A DNA stretch of 64,000 nucleotides from SAR202 cluster bacterium. GTDB taxonomy: Bacteria; Chloroflexota; Dehalococcoidia; Lucifugimonadales; UBA2962. Below are positions 27,015 to 35,648 of the stretch, in pieces; position 1 is the stretch's first letter; the number at the start of each line of letters is the position of its first letter. The notes under the pieces were generated by a model. The model was given only the letters and a program-made list of their open reading frames with translations, was not told the DNA's origin and searched no databases. The stretch is taken from positions 1 to 64,000 of the forward strand of contig VFGV01000020.1 in the NCBI GenBank assembly GCA_009392275.1. The letters are read 5' to 3'. Made by a program: the position numbers and the translations under genes.

Positions 27015-27737
27015 ATGTCTTTGATAATTAAACAACACTTGAAACTTACGACACAACCATTAAATTGGATACTTTTTGGCTTAAGTCTAGTATTAGTTAT
27101 TTTTACTCTTTACTTAATATTTTTATATGTCCCTACCGATGCGAATCTTGGTATTTCGCAACGTATATTTTATATACATGTACCAATTGCCTGGCTAGGC
27201 ATGATATCGATTGTCATTGTCGCATTAGCTTCAGCATTATATCTCTGGACCAAAAATCACAAATGGGATGATCTCGCATATTCAACAGCTGAGTATGGAA
27301 TGATATTCGCGACCTTAATTATTATTACTGGAGCTATATGGGCAAAACCAGTATGGGGAGTTTGGTGGACCTGGGACTCTAAACTAACCACAACATTAAT
27401 CTTGTGGTTTATCTATGCCAGTTATTTGATACTGCGTGCTTATGGACCCAAAGGAATACAACAGGCTAGATATGCAGCAATAATAGCACTTATTGGCGCC
27501 ATAGATGCGCCAATAATATATTTAGCAACTGAATGGTGGCGAACTGCACATCCGAGTTATGTAATTGGACCTCTTGAGGAATCTGGGGGGCTAGACACAC
27601 AGATGCGTACTGCGTTTTTAGTATCAATAATTGCTTTTACAGTACTGTATGTTTTCTTGCTGTCAAATAGATATAAAATAAGAAGATCAGAAACTGAACT
27701 AGATGAATTACACCAAGAGGTTTCAGCAATTGAATAA
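27015..27737 (+). CDS. ccmC: Cytochrome c maturation protein CcmC (heme handling)
   Basis: 240 residues with six membrane segments. The heme-handling WWD motif reads WGVWWTWD at 114-121, and conserved His lie in IFYIHVPIAW (H55) and in WWRTAHPSYV. The sequence after the WWD motif (KLTTTLILWFIYASYLILR) matches CcmC/CcsA. It presents heme on the outer face of the membrane and loads it onto CcmE. ccmD-like and ccmE genes follow in an overlapping/adjacent arrangement; ccmAB are 4 kb away on the other strand. Confidence 0.93.
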   Translation: MSLIIKQHLKLTTQPLNWILFGLSLVLVIFTLYLIFLYVPTDANLGISQRIFYIHVPIAWLGMISIVIVALASALYLWTKNHKWDDLAYSTAEYGMIFATLIIITGAIWAKPVWGVWWTWDSKLTTTLILWFIYASYLILRAYGPKGIQQARYAAIIALIGAIDAPIIYLATEWWRTAHPSYVIGPLEESGGLDTQMRTAFLVSIIAFTVLYVFLLSNRYKIRRSETELDELHQEVSAIE

Positions 27738-28047
27738 AATTAGTTTAATATCCATATTTGCGCTTTTGTGTACAATTCCATTTTTATTAAGTATTCAGCC
27801 AGTACATGCTTATAATTCCTATGAGCATGACTTAACGGTTTCTTCTTTATATCCTCAACAGGATATGGAAAATGAGGTGGAAGATGACAAATCAGACAAT
27901 AATTTAGGGTACGTTTTTGCTGTGTTTGCAATTGTATGGGGTTTGTTTTTTGCTTTCATGATATTACTAATGCGAAAACAAACTCGTATTAACTTGGAAA
28001 TAGCATCTCTAAAACAATTATTGGAAAAAAAGAATAACCCTGAATAA
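27703..28047 (+). CDS. CcmD-like small membrane protein
   Basis: 114 residues, starting inside ccmC (35-nt overlap) and ending 17 nt before ccmE. A first hydrophobic stretch (ISLISIFALLCTIPFLLS), possibly a signal peptide ending near VHA, is followed by an acidic segment. A second transmembrane helix (YVFAVFAIVWGLFFAFMILL) then leads directly into a basic/helical tail (RKQTRINLEIASLKQLLEKK). The last 50 residues have the CcmD form: one helix followed by a charged cytosolic helix. In Ccm systems CcmD releases holo-CcmE from CcmABC. Position supports this; sequence similarity is weak. Confidence 0.65.
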   Translation: MNYTKRFQQLNKISLISIFALLCTIPFLLSIQPVHAYNSYEHDLTVSSLYPQQDMENEVEDDKSDNNLGYVFAVFAIVWGLFFAFMILLMRKQTRINLEIASLKQLLEKKNNPE

Positions 28048-28064
28048 CACAAATAAACTTAAAA

Positions 28065-28526
28065 ATGGATCAACATCAAATTACCGAATCTTCAATAACT
28101 GAAACTAATTTTGTTTCCACCAACCGAATTAAAATATTAATTGCGGGTTTAGCTCTACTGGGAGCATTGTGCTACTTTGCTTTTATGGCATTTCAAGGAG
28201 CTACAGTATATTACTACACTGTTGGCGAAGCCAAAGATATAAAAAGTTCTAATTCTGATCAAATGTTGAGGGTTAGCGGTAAACTAGTTCCTGCTTCATT
28301 TGCGAGAGCCGATGGATCAACCGAAGCTCATTTTGAACTTACCGACGGTACATACACCATGGATGCAATCCATGACGGAATACTGCCTGACCTGTTCTTC
28401 AACGAACACTCCGAGATTATTCTTGAAGGTTCATTTTTAGATGACGATGTATTTCACAGTCAAAATGTAATCGTTAAGTGTCCATCTAAGTATGTAGCAA
28501 TGGAAGAAGAAACTAATCAAAGCTAG
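28065..28526 (+). CDS. ccmE: Periplasmic heme chaperone CcmE, cysteine (CxxxY) type
   Basis: 153 residues: a short cytosolic N-terminus, one membrane anchor (IKILIAGLALLGALCYFAFM), then an OB-fold domain (VYYYTVGEAKD, LRVSGKLVP, DGILPDLF, EIILEGSF). Instead of the His-type HDENY motif, the heme-binding end reads KCPSKY, i.e. C139-x3-Y143, the CxxxY type found in archaea and some bacteria. It covalently carries heme from CcmC to the ligation complex. No ccmF or ccmH gene is present in the window. Confidence 0.9.
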   Translation: MDQHQITESSITETNFVSTNRIKILIAGLALLGALCYFAFMAFQGATVYYYTVGEAKDIKSSNSDQMLRVSGKLVPASFARADGSTEAHFELTDGTYTMDAIHDGILPDLFFNEHSEIILEGSFLDDDVFHSQNVIVKCPSKYVAMEEETNQS

Positions 28527-28559
28527 ATAACATACACTAGCCTCACAAATCTAAAAAAT

Positions 28560-29426
28560 TTAAATTGCTAGCATATCCAAGATATCTTGTGTTGATTTAG
28601 AGCCAGACATATTTGTCATTGAATCAATTCTTGACTGGAAATCAGGCCTTGTTGTGTCTTTGTACAGGAGTCCTAAAGGTATCCCACCACGACTGAGCAA
28701 GTCCGATGCAGCTCGGATGTCAGAAGAGTTATGGTCATCAGGAATAGCCCAAGCTTGAGGTTCAATCCCCTTTTTAACGCTTCCCTTCAATAATTCATAA
28801 GTGTCATTGTAAGTAGTACATGGAGATTGAACATGAACAATTGAAAACCCTGGATGTTCCATAGCGTCAACAATTGTAGTAGCAAGGTCTTTAACTTTAG
28901 AGGACATCGCAGATGCAATATATGAAACGCCTAACGTCAAATATAGTGACAATGGATGAGTTTTTTCCTCAACCTTTCCATATGGAGTAGAACTTGTAAT
29001 CATTCCAATTTCAGATGTAGGAGAACTTTGACCTTTTGTTAATCCATATACCCCATTGTCCATAACTACAGCGCACACATTTAAATTACGTCCTGCTTGT
29101 GGCCCGATATGTTCCAATCCAATGCTTAAAAAGTCTCCGTCACCAGCAACAACAACAACATTAAGATCTGGGTTAGTCATTTTTACACCCATTGCAATTG
29201 GCAAAGTTCTACCGTGAACTCCATGAATGCCGAAAGGTTGATCTCCTTCAAGAAGATGAACCATGTTGCCAGAACATCCAATACCAGCAACGACAACATT
29301 ATTCTCTATAGCGATTCCTGTATCAGCATGTCTCTGTTGTATCGCTGATTCAAGAGCTCTTCTAACACCAAAGTCTCCGCAGCCAGGGCACCATTTAAAA
29401 TCATATTCTGGGTTTTTTGCACTCAT
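28560..29426 (-). CDS. korB: 2-oxoacid:ferredoxin oxidoreductase, beta subunit
   Basis: 288 residues. The N-terminus has WCPGCGDFGV, and the TPP-binding region is VVVAGDGDFLSIGLEHIGP with NVCAVVMDNGVYGLTKGQSSPTS following. This is the thiamine-binding subunit of 2-oxoglutarate- or pyruvate:ferredoxin oxidoreductases, oxidatively decarboxylating a 2-oxoacid to acyl-CoA with low-potential electrons to ferredoxin. Two-subunit arrangement with a gamma-alpha fusion upstream suggests the 2-oxoglutarate-type (KorAB), but substrate cannot be fixed from sequence. It starts 3 nt after the alpha-subunit stop. Confidence 0.9.
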   Translation of the reverse strand: MSAKNPEYDFKWCPGCGDFGVRRALESAIQQRHADTGIAIENNVVVAGIGCSGNMVHLLEGDQPFGIHGVHGRTLPIAMGVKMTNPDLNVVVVAGDGDFLSIGLEHIGPQAGRNLNVCAVVMDNGVYGLTKGQSSPTSEIGMITSSTPYGKVEEKTHPLSLYLTLGVSYIASAMSSKVKDLATTIVDAMEHPGFSIVHVQSPCTTYNDTYELLKGSVKKGIEPQAWAIPDDHNSSDIRAASDLLSRGGIPLGLLYKDTTRPDFQSRIDSMTNMSGSKSTQDILDMLAI

Positions 29427-29429
29427 ATT

Positions 29430-31142
29430 TTATTTATTTCCTTGTTTGTAACTTTCAATCTGTTCAGTTACACGCTCAACCAAATCTTTTACTTTAAATG
29501 GTAGGCCCGTGTATTGTGTTATAGATATCGCGTTTACTCCTAATGATCTTAAAACCATTGAAAATTGTCCTTGATAGTTAAGTTCAGGAACTATAACAAG
29601 TTCCTTTTGCTTTAATAATGCAAGCATGTCTGGAGGAAGTGGGTTGAGGAACATCGTGTATAACCAGCCGATATCAGCCCCGGATTTAATCAAGCTGTCA
29701 AATGCTTCCCGAGCAGGTCCTTTTGTGCCTCCCCAAGGAACCAATGCAATAGCTGAGTCAGTAAACTCAGCTTCAAAATCGCCATCTTCCAAAACTTTTA
29801 TTTTATTCCATCTACGATGAGTCATCTGAACATGTCGTTCCGCTAGGTGTGTCGTATCACCGATCCCATCATGCTCACTACCATTTGCAACATAACTACC
29901 CGGGCCGCCTGGTATTGGCATCGGTGACACACCAGATTGGCCATATCTTTGGTATCCATTCGTATCCATGTTCACTAGTCGTTTTTCCACTGGAATTTTA
30001 GATAAATCAGGCTTACGCATGTTTTGATTCCGCTCTGATAAAGCCATTTCACTCATCAAAATAACAGGTCCCTGATATCTTTCAGCCCAATTTACTGCAG
30101 TCACTGCTCCATGAAAACATTCCTCAACAGACCCAGGTGCAATTACCGGTAATCGAATATCACCATGAGCCGGAAACATCGTAGACATCAAATCTGATTG
30201 TTCAGTTTTAGTTGGGAGTCCAGTTGCTGGACCTCCGCGCTGCACGTTCACAACCACCAATGGAATTTCAGCCATCCAGGCTAATCCTAATCCTTCACTC
30301 ATTAAAGATAGTCCAGGGCCCGCCGTTGAAGTCATAGCCTTAGCACCTGCAAAACCAGCTCCAACTAAAGCTGTTATCGACTCAATTTCAGAGCTTACCT
30401 GAAAAACGAATTTACCTTTCGCAGGTAAGTTTTTCTCCATGAACAAGAGAATTGGAGTTGCAGGTGATATAGGATATCCTGCAAAAAAATCAACTCCTGC
30501 ATGCATAGCGCCAAGAGATATCGCCAGGTTGCCGTTCATTAATACCTGTTCATAATCAGGTTTTTTAGATGGATTTAGTTGACCGATACTGATTCCTCGT
30601 TGCTTAACCTCATTTCTACCCAAACCCATAGCTTTAATATTCGACTCTATAATTTCTTGATCATTAGACCGGCCTCGAGTAAATTTCTTTGTAACAAATT
30701 CGTCCAGAATATCTTGCTTCATCGATACAAGTTCAGCTAATGCCCCGATAACTACCATATTGGCAGCTCTTGTATTTCCGGTGGATTTTGCCAATTCATC
30801 AAAATCGATCCCTATGGCACTATCATTATCTGTAAGTTCGAATTCTGCGCTATTGTAAACAATTACTCCTTCGGGACTAAGGGAATTTGAATGATTTAAA
30901 TAAGCTTGTTCATTGAAACACACTAAAATATCAAGTTCGTCTCCTGAGCTTAGAACCGGATTAACCGAAATCCGAGTTTGAGTCCATGTAGGGCCACCAA
31001 GAATTTGGGAGGGGAAAGTTGCAAATGTCTGCGCATTATAGCCAGTCTGTGTAGCAGCCTGAGCTAACCCCTCAGCAGAGGTAACAACTCCTTGTCCGCC
31101 TTCTCCAGCAAAACGAACAATTAAATCGTCTTTATCCAACAA
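29430..31142 (-). CDS. korA: 2-oxoacid:ferredoxin oxidoreductase, fused gamma-alpha subunit
   Basis: 570 residues. Residues 1-180 form the gamma domain (VRFAGEGGQGVVTSAEGLAQ, TFPSQILGGPTWTQTRIS). Residues 200-570 are the alpha domain (GNLAISLGAMHAGVDFFAGYP, STAGPGLSLMSEGLGLAWMAEIPLVVVNVQRGGPATGLPT region). The gene begins with TTG at 31142 (a second TTG follows directly), with AGGA 4-7 nt upstream. A promoter-like TTGACA/GATACT pair is seen 75-100 nt upstream. It works with the adjacent beta subunit in the cytoplasm. No ferredoxin-like delta subunit is encoded here, so a separate ferredoxin is expected. Confidence 0.92.
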   Translation of the reverse strand: MLDKDDLIVRFAGEGGQGVVTSAEGLAQAATQTGYNAQTFATFPSQILGGPTWTQTRISVNPVLSSGDELDILVCFNEQAYLNHSNSLSPEGVIVYNSAEFELTDNDSAIGIDFDELAKSTGNTRAANMVVIGALAELVSMKQDILDEFVTKKFTRGRSNDQEIIESNIKAMGLGRNEVKQRGISIGQLNPSKKPDYEQVLMNGNLAISLGAMHAGVDFFAGYPISPATPILLFMEKNLPAKGKFVFQVSSEIESITALVGAGFAGAKAMTSTAGPGLSLMSEGLGLAWMAEIPLVVVNVQRGGPATGLPTKTEQSDLMSTMFPAHGDIRLPVIAPGSVEECFHGAVTAVNWAERYQGPVILMSEMALSERNQNMRKPDLSKIPVEKRLVNMDTNGYQRYGQSGVSPMPIPGGPGSYVANGSEHDGIGDTTHLAERHVQMTHRRWNKIKVLEDGDFEAEFTDSAIALVPWGGTKGPAREAFDSLIKSGADIGWLYTMFLNPLPPDMLALLKQKELVIVPELNYQGQFSMVLRSLGVNAISITQYTGLPFKVKDLVERVTEQIESYKQGNK

Positions 31143-31216
31143 TCAATCCTATATAGCATCTAACCAACAAACAAAAAGATTTGTTAAAAAGATATATTTA
31201 AAAAGTGTCTTTCCAA

Positions 31217-31244
31217 AGTATCAGTTCAAAATCTCATATGTCAA
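31217..31244 (-). promoter_or_regulatory. Candidate sigma-70-type promoter for korAB
   Basis: On the minus strand a perfect -35 TTGACA (31239-31244) is followed after 16 nt by GATACT (31217-31222). It points at the korA start about 75 nt further on. Consensus match is good at -35 and moderate at -10. Confidence 0.5.
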
Positions 31245-31283
31245 TGAGTAAATAAAATCGTTTTGCCTAAGCATAAAGCCCAC

Positions 31284-31318
31284 TATACAGGCGTTTAACC
31301 GGTTTATACACCTGTATA
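31284..31318. repeat. Nested palindrome between ccmB and korA
   Basis: TATACAGG (31284-31291) and CCTGTATA (31311-31318) are perfect 8-bp inverted arms. Their 19-nt spacer contains another perfect palindrome, AACCGGTT. The element lies just upstream of the candidate korA promoter and downstream of ccmB. It could be an operator for korAB or a weak hairpin at the end of ccmAB. Confidence 0.5.
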
Positions 31319-31332
31319 TTCGACTATCGAAT
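31318..31332. repeat. 15-bp inverted repeat ATTCGA-CTA-TCGAAT
   Basis: Six-base perfect arms with a 3-nt centre, directly adjoining the nested palindrome and 32 nt beyond the ccmB stop. Without a T-run on either side it is not a typical terminator; a protein-binding site is as likely. Confidence 0.35.
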
Positions 31333-31364
31333 TTTATTTCAATTTACATTTCGTTTTCGAATAA

Positions 31365-32054
31365 TTAATCATGTATAACATAGCTAAATGCGATTGAACA
31401 CACAATCAAAAATACTACATCGAAGGCTGCAATAATAGGCAGCCACATAGATACATCTGACCAACTACCACCTGTCAATGCCGGGACTGATGCCTCAATT
31501 GAAGCAACTAATACAGGAACAATAACTGGTAGAAACAGAAGCGGAAGCATAACTTCTCTGGCTTTTGTTTTCATAGCCATTGCAGAAAATAAGGTCCCTA
31601 CAGATGAAATGCCTAAGGTGGAAAGTAACGCTATAGGAATAAAGCCTGGAGATAAAATAGGCAAATTGTAGATAGCGGCAAAAATGGGAAAGGTTATTAT
31701 TTCCACAACCATCATAAATGTAAATGTCGATAATACTTTGCCAAAATAAATTGCATCTCTGCTTACAGGAGTCAATAAAAGTCCATTTAACGCATCGTTC
31801 TCTTTTTCGATAGCAAAAGTACGAGTAAAGCCTAACACTCCGCCAAAAATAAATGCGATCCATAAAATTCCAGGCGCAAATATACCGACGTTTGTGGCGT
31901 TTGGGCTAATTCCAAAATTGAACACGACAATTACTAATAAAGAAAACACCAAAACAGATACCAAGGTATCTCGAGATCTTATTTCATACATTACATCTTT
32001 CCAAAAAATTGCTAAACATGGGTTGAGCTTTATCCAATTAATAATCAAGTTCAT
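31365..32054 (-). CDS. ccmB: Heme ABC exporter membrane subunit CcmB
   Basis: 229 residues, six membrane segments. The N-terminal FWKDVMYEIRSRDTLVSVLVFSLLV matches the CcmB start (KDLRxElRxk). GILWIAFIFGGVLGFTRTFAIEKENDALNGLLLTPVSR, with its EKEnDALxGLLL core, is the family hallmark. With CcmA and CcmC it forms the complex that releases heme-loaded CcmE. The ATG overlaps the ccmA stop by 4 nt. It is separated from ccmCDE by the korAB pair, an uncommon split. Confidence 0.93.
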   Translation of the reverse strand: MNLIINWIKLNPCLAIFWKDVMYEIRSRDTLVSVLVFSLLVIVVFNFGISPNATNVGIFAPGILWIAFIFGGVLGFTRTFAIEKENDALNGLLLTPVSRDAIYFGKVLSTFTFMMVVEIITFPIFAAIYNLPILSPGFIPIALLSTLGISSVGTLFSAMAMKTKAREVMLPLLFLPVIVPVLVASIEASVPALTGGSWSDVSMWLPIIAAFDVVFLIVCSIAFSYVIHD

Positions 32055-32821
32055 GTCTTGACCTTTTTGAACTGGTCTGAATACTCAAAGTATTTTTCTG
32101 TAAGCTTTTTAATGTCAACTAATTCTGTTGCCTGATCATATCCAACCTTTCCGTTGGATAAGATTGCAACTCTGTCGCCAAGATTTACAGCTTGATCAAG
32201 GCTATGAGTAACAAGCAATACAGCACATGTCGATTTTTTTAAATCATTAATAATTACTCTTAGCAAACCTACTGCTGATTGATCTAATCCACTTTCAGGT
32301 TCATCCATCAACAACAACTTAGGACTGCTTAATAAAGATCTCGCTATGGCAATCCTCTTTTGCATTCCATGTGACATATTGCCAACTTTCTGGTCCAAGA
32401 TATTAGAAATTCCTAATTTGTCAGCTGTTTCTGTTATGCGATTATTAAGGCTTTCGACACGAAACAGACGGCCAAAAAATGTTAAATTCTCTAAACCAGT
32501 CATCTCAGAATAAAGCATAGGCGAGTGTCCAACCAAACCTATGGAACTTCTTATCTGATTCGAATGTTTTTCAATAGAATACCCACATATATTTACTATG
32601 CCTCGATCAGGCTTCGCAAGAGTAGATATGATGTTAATTAACGTAGTCTTACCAGAACCGTTAGATCCCAAAACAGATAAGACTTCCCCTGCTTCAATGC
32701 TTAGGTCTAGATCATTAAGAACTCGAGTACGACCAAAGGACTTAGTTAGCCCCGACACTTGCAGAGACGTTCTGTTTTGTTGCTCAATTTGCACTAAATT
32801 GGTCTTTAATTTGTCACTCAT
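32051..32821 (-). CDS. ccmA: Heme ABC exporter ATP-binding subunit CcmA
   Basis: About 256 residues from ATG 32821; an in-frame TTG 25 codons upstream is possible but adds a non-conserved tail. Walker A GSNGSGKTT, signature MSHGMQKR, Walker B LLLMDEPESGLD and H-loop VTHSLDQ are all present. The HGMQKR and DEPESGLD spellings are common in CcmA. It hydrolyses ATP to free holo-CcmE from CcmC. Stop overlaps the start of ccmB, so the two are coupled. Divergent from queF. Confidence 0.93.
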   Translation of the reverse strand: MSDKLKTNLVQIEQQNRTSLQVSGLTKSFGRTRVLNDLDLSIEAGEVLSVLGSNGSGKTTLINIISTLAKPDRGIVNICGYSIEKHSNQIRSSIGLVGHSPMLYSEMTGLENLTFFGRLFRVESLNNRITETADKLGISNILDQKVGNMSHGMQKRIAIARSLLSSPKLLLMDEPESGLDQSAVGLLRVIINDLKKSTCAVLLVTHSLDQAVNLGDRVAILSNGKVGYDQATELVDIKKLTEKYFEYSDQFKKVKT

Positions 32822-32873
32822 TAAAACTAATACTGTAGTATAAGGCGTACGTATAAACAACGGGTTGCAAGAT

Positions 32874-32893
32874 AATAAGCCATAAAGCTTATT
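32874..32893. repeat. Hairpin-forming inverted repeat in the queF leader
   Basis: AATAAGC (32874-32880) and GCTTATT (32887-32893) form a 7-bp stem with a 6-nt loop, five bases upstream of the GGGGAG ribosome site of queF. It does not match the preQ1 riboswitch pattern that I know. It could influence translation or end a divergent transcript. Confidence 0.35.
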
Positions 32894-32912
32894 CAAATCG
32901 GGGAGTTGCTAT

Positions 32913-33347
32913 ATGCCAAGAATAGAAGATCTGAAATCAAAATATCTGAATATAAACAAGGAGTTTGAAGAATTTGACTCCGTCAGACATATTGATGACA
33001 TAAAAAAATCAGTGCTGTTGTGTTTTGACAATTCATCAAATGAGCTAAGCTCAGAAGTTGAGATCGAATCTGATGAATTCACAGCTGTTTGCCCTTGGAC
33101 CAATTTACCTGATTATGGCAACTTAAAAATTATTTATTCGCCGAATGATCATCTGATTGAACTCAAGTCTCTAAAATACTACTTAACTCAATATCGCAAT
33201 GTGGGAATTGTTCAAGAATATGCAGCTGAACGAATACTTAATGACCTTGTTAGTGTATGCAACCCAAAACAAATGACGATAATACTCAAATATAAAATTC
33301 GCGGAGGACTGCTCACTACTGTAAAGTCGAGTTACACTAAACCGTGA
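32913..33347 (+). CDS. queF: 7-cyano-7-deazaguanine (preQ0) reductase QueF
   Basis: 144 residues of the short, unimodular QueF type. The active-site nucleophile is C60 in FTAVCPWTNLPDYG, with D67 seven residues later as in the characterised enzyme. The ELKSLKYYL motif (E83) and RNVGIVQEYAAERIL follow. It reduces preQ0 nitrile to preQ1 with NADPH in queuosine synthesis. GGGGAG lies 8 nt before the ATG. The stop overlaps the GTG start of queC. Confidence 0.95.
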   Translation: MPRIEDLKSKYLNINKEFEEFDSVRHIDDIKKSVLLCFDNSSNELSSEVEIESDEFTAVCPWTNLPDYGNLKIIYSPNDHLIELKSLKYYLTQYRNVGIVQEYAAERILNDLVSVCNPKQMTIILKYKIRGGLLTTVKSSYTKP

Positions 33348-34093
33348 CTGTATTTGGAGTAAGCTTATTGTCGGGCGGGCTTGACTCAACTATCGTGACT
33401 TCTTATGCAGCTGAAGAGGTCGACCATTTGCATGCAATTACGTTCAAATATGGTCAAACTCATGTTAAAGAAATTGACTGTGCAAAAAATATAACATCCG
33501 CCTTGAAAATTAACCATAAGGTAATCGATATATCATTTGTGCAAAACCTATCATGGTACTCTTCTCTAACCAATCCTGGTAAATTCAAAACACCAACTCA
33601 AAGACCTGAAACAGGAATAAGTGAAAATATACCAATTACTTACGTGCCGCTACGAAATACAATATTCCTATCTTTAGGTGCTGCGGCACTAGAAAGCGAA
33701 GTTTTAAACGCTATTGAAGAAAAGCATCTAGATGCATCAACTATATCTGCCAAGCTATTTATGGCGCCAAATGCCATAGATTACAGCGGCTATCCTGATT
33801 GTCGACCAGAATTTTTTTATTCTGCGATTAACACCGTAAACCTGGGAAGTAAACTGTCAACTGAATATGATGTAGATATCGAAATTATCACACCTATAAT
33901 TCATAAAACGAAAGCAGAAATAATAGATTTAGGAATGAAATTGAATTCGCCAATCGAATTAACTTGGAGTTGTTATGGAGCAAGTGAAACTCCTTGCAAC
34001 TATTGTGATTCGTGTATTTTAAGAGCTCGAGGATTTGCTGAATTAGGCATCCAAGACCCAACATTAGGTAATAGTAAATTTGACATTAAATAA
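33344..34093 (+). CDS. queC: 7-cyano-7-deazaguanine synthase QueC
   Basis: 249 residues from GTG 33344 (GTGA overlap with the queF stop). The ATP pyrophosphatase loop is SGGLDST (10-16). ITFKYGQTHVKEI and VPLRNTIFLSL are family motifs. The zinc site is C-x7-C-x2-C-x2-C (SCYGASETPCNYCDSC). It converts 7-carboxy-7-deazaguanine to preQ0. Its last codons overlap the putative TTG start of queE. Confidence 0.95.
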   Translation: MTVFGVSLLSGGLDSTIVTSYAAEEVDHLHAITFKYGQTHVKEIDCAKNITSALKINHKVIDISFVQNLSWYSSLTNPGKFKTPTQRPETGISENIPITYVPLRNTIFLSLGAAALESEVLNAIEEKHLDASTISAKLFMAPNAIDYSGYPDCRPEFFYSAINTVNLGSKLSTEYDVDIEIITPIIHKTKAEIIDLGMKLNSPIELTWSCYGASETPCNYCDSCILRARGFAELGIQDPTLGNSKFDIK

Positions 34094-34832
34094 AACACTA
34101 TCGAAGGAAATATTAAATACAAATATTGTTAAATTAAGTAAATCAGACTCTGGGAAACCAGAAATATTTGTATCTATTCAAGGAGAAGGACGTCTTGCAG
34201 GTACTCCTTGTGTCTTCGTCAGGTTGGCATCATGCAATCTCAGCTGCAGTTGGTGTGACACCAAATACACTTGGGACTGGAAAAATTACGAATATGCTGA
34301 CCATGTAATGACTCTAAATAATGACGAGATTTACTCAATTATTCAAGGTCATAATCTTAAGCATGTTGTGATCACTGGAGGCGAACCACTATTACAACAA
34401 CATGCTCTTTTACCTTTGATAACTGCATTATCCAAAAATAGCTATACCATCGAAATTGAATCAAACGGCACAATAGAACCATTAATGCCCATTTTCAACT
34501 TAGTTAATCAATGGAATATATCTCCAAAATTAAGTAATTCAGGGAATTCACAAAATAAAAATGTATGCTTATCAATAATCTCTAAATATAAATCTCACCC
34601 TAATTCCTATTTAAAGTTTGTAATAGTTGATGAGCAAGATGTGTATGAATCAATCAGCTTTGCAAAATCAGTTGACTTTCCAGTCAAACGGTTAATACTA
34701 ATGCCAGAAGGCAGTAAGGCCTCCAATTTAATTAGTAAGAGTAGTTGGCTTAGCGACTATTGTATAAAAAATGGTTTACGATATTCATCTCGTTTACATG
34801 TTTTACTTTGGCAAGGTGTTAGAGGAAAATAA
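34080..34832 (+). CDS. queE: 7-carboxy-7-deazaguanine synthase QueE (radical SAM)
   Basis: 250 residues from TTG 34080, overlapping queC by 14 nt; the exact start is uncertain because the only purine-rich site (GAAGGA, 34103-34108) does not precede a good start codon. IFVSIQGEG and the cluster motif C52-x3-C56-x2-C59 (SCNLSCSWCDTKYTW) identify QueE, as do VVITGGEPLLQ and SNGT. It contracts the CPH4 ring to CDG. queD and folE are not in this window. Confidence 0.94.
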   Translation: MTLNKTLSKEILNTNIVKLSKSDSGKPEIFVSIQGEGRLAGTPCVFVRLASCNLSCSWCDTKYTWDWKNYEYADHVMTLNNDEIYSIIQGHNLKHVVITGGEPLLQQHALLPLITALSKNSYTIEIESNGTIEPLMPIFNLVNQWNISPKLSNSGNSQNKNVCLSIISKYKSHPNSYLKFVIVDEQDVYESISFAKSVDFPVKRLILMPEGSKASNLISKSSWLSDYCIKNGLRYSSRLHVLLWQGVRGK

Positions 34833-34889
34833 ATAGTATTGTTAAAACGAAAACACAACAACTAACATTTAAAGTAGGAGGAAAGGAAG

Positions 34890-35642
34890 TTGAAATTTGC
34901 ACGATATGAATTAGATGGGGCAGTCCATTATGGCATCGTATCAGGAGATACTGTAAATAGAATTACTGGGAACCCATGGGAGAAATATGAGGTTGCTAAA
35001 GAGTCAGAATCTATTTCATCAATTAAAATACTGGCTCCTACTGCCCCGTCGAAAATAATTGCAATTGGCCTCAACTATAAAAGCCACCTAGGTGATAAAA
35101 CTGCGCCTTCCGTTCCTGAACCATTTATCAAAACACCTTCGTGTATTGTTGGACCAAACGATTGTATTGTCTTACCTACAGATTCAACCATAGTTCAAGA
35201 GGAAGCTGAGTTAGCAATAATATTTGGTAAAACCTGCCGAAATGCCACAAAGCAAAATGCGCTCGATTATGTTTTCGGGTATACGTGCGCTAATGACGTT
35301 AGCGAAAGAGATTGGCAAAAGAATGATCTTCAGTGGACTAGAGCTAAATCATCGGACACATTCGGTCCAATTGGACCATTTATAGTAACGGGACTAGACC
35401 CATCTAATTTAGCTATAAGTGCCAGATTAAATGGTCAAACAGTTCAGTCTAGTAATACTTCAGATTTATTGTTTGATGTGCCATCAATAATCGAATGGGT
35501 TAGTAAATTTATCACAATGGAACCTGGTGATTTAATTTTGACGGGAACGCCTGGAACTACTGCAACATTAAATGATGGAGATACTATAGAAATTGAGGTT
35601 GAGGGAATCGGAGTGTTATCGAATTGTGTTAAAGCAGAATGA
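34890..35642 (+). CDS. Fumarylacetoacetate hydrolase (FAH) family protein
   Basis: 250 residues from TTG 34890 behind a very strong AGGAGGAAAGGAAG. KIIAIGLNYKSH, the metal-binding acidic set VQEEAELAIIFGK, ANDVSERDWQ and GDLILTGTPGTT are all FAH-superfamily motifs. Members hydrolyse or decarboxylate small acyl-pyruvates or act as oxaloacetate decarboxylases (FAHD1-like); the substrate cannot be told from sequence. Not obviously connected to the que genes, from which it is separated by 57 nt. Confidence 0.9.
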   Translation: MKFARYELDGAVHYGIVSGDTVNRITGNPWEKYEVAKESESISSIKILAPTAPSKIIAIGLNYKSHLGDKTAPSVPEPFIKTPSCIVGPNDCIVLPTDSTIVQEEAELAIIFGKTCRNATKQNALDYVFGYTCANDVSERDWQKNDLQWTRAKSSDTFGPIGPFIVTGLDPSNLAISARLNGQTVQSSNTSDLLFDVPSIIEWVSKFITMEPGDLILTGTPGTTATLNDGDTIEIEVEGIGVLSNCVKAE

Positions 35643-35648
35643 TTGAAC

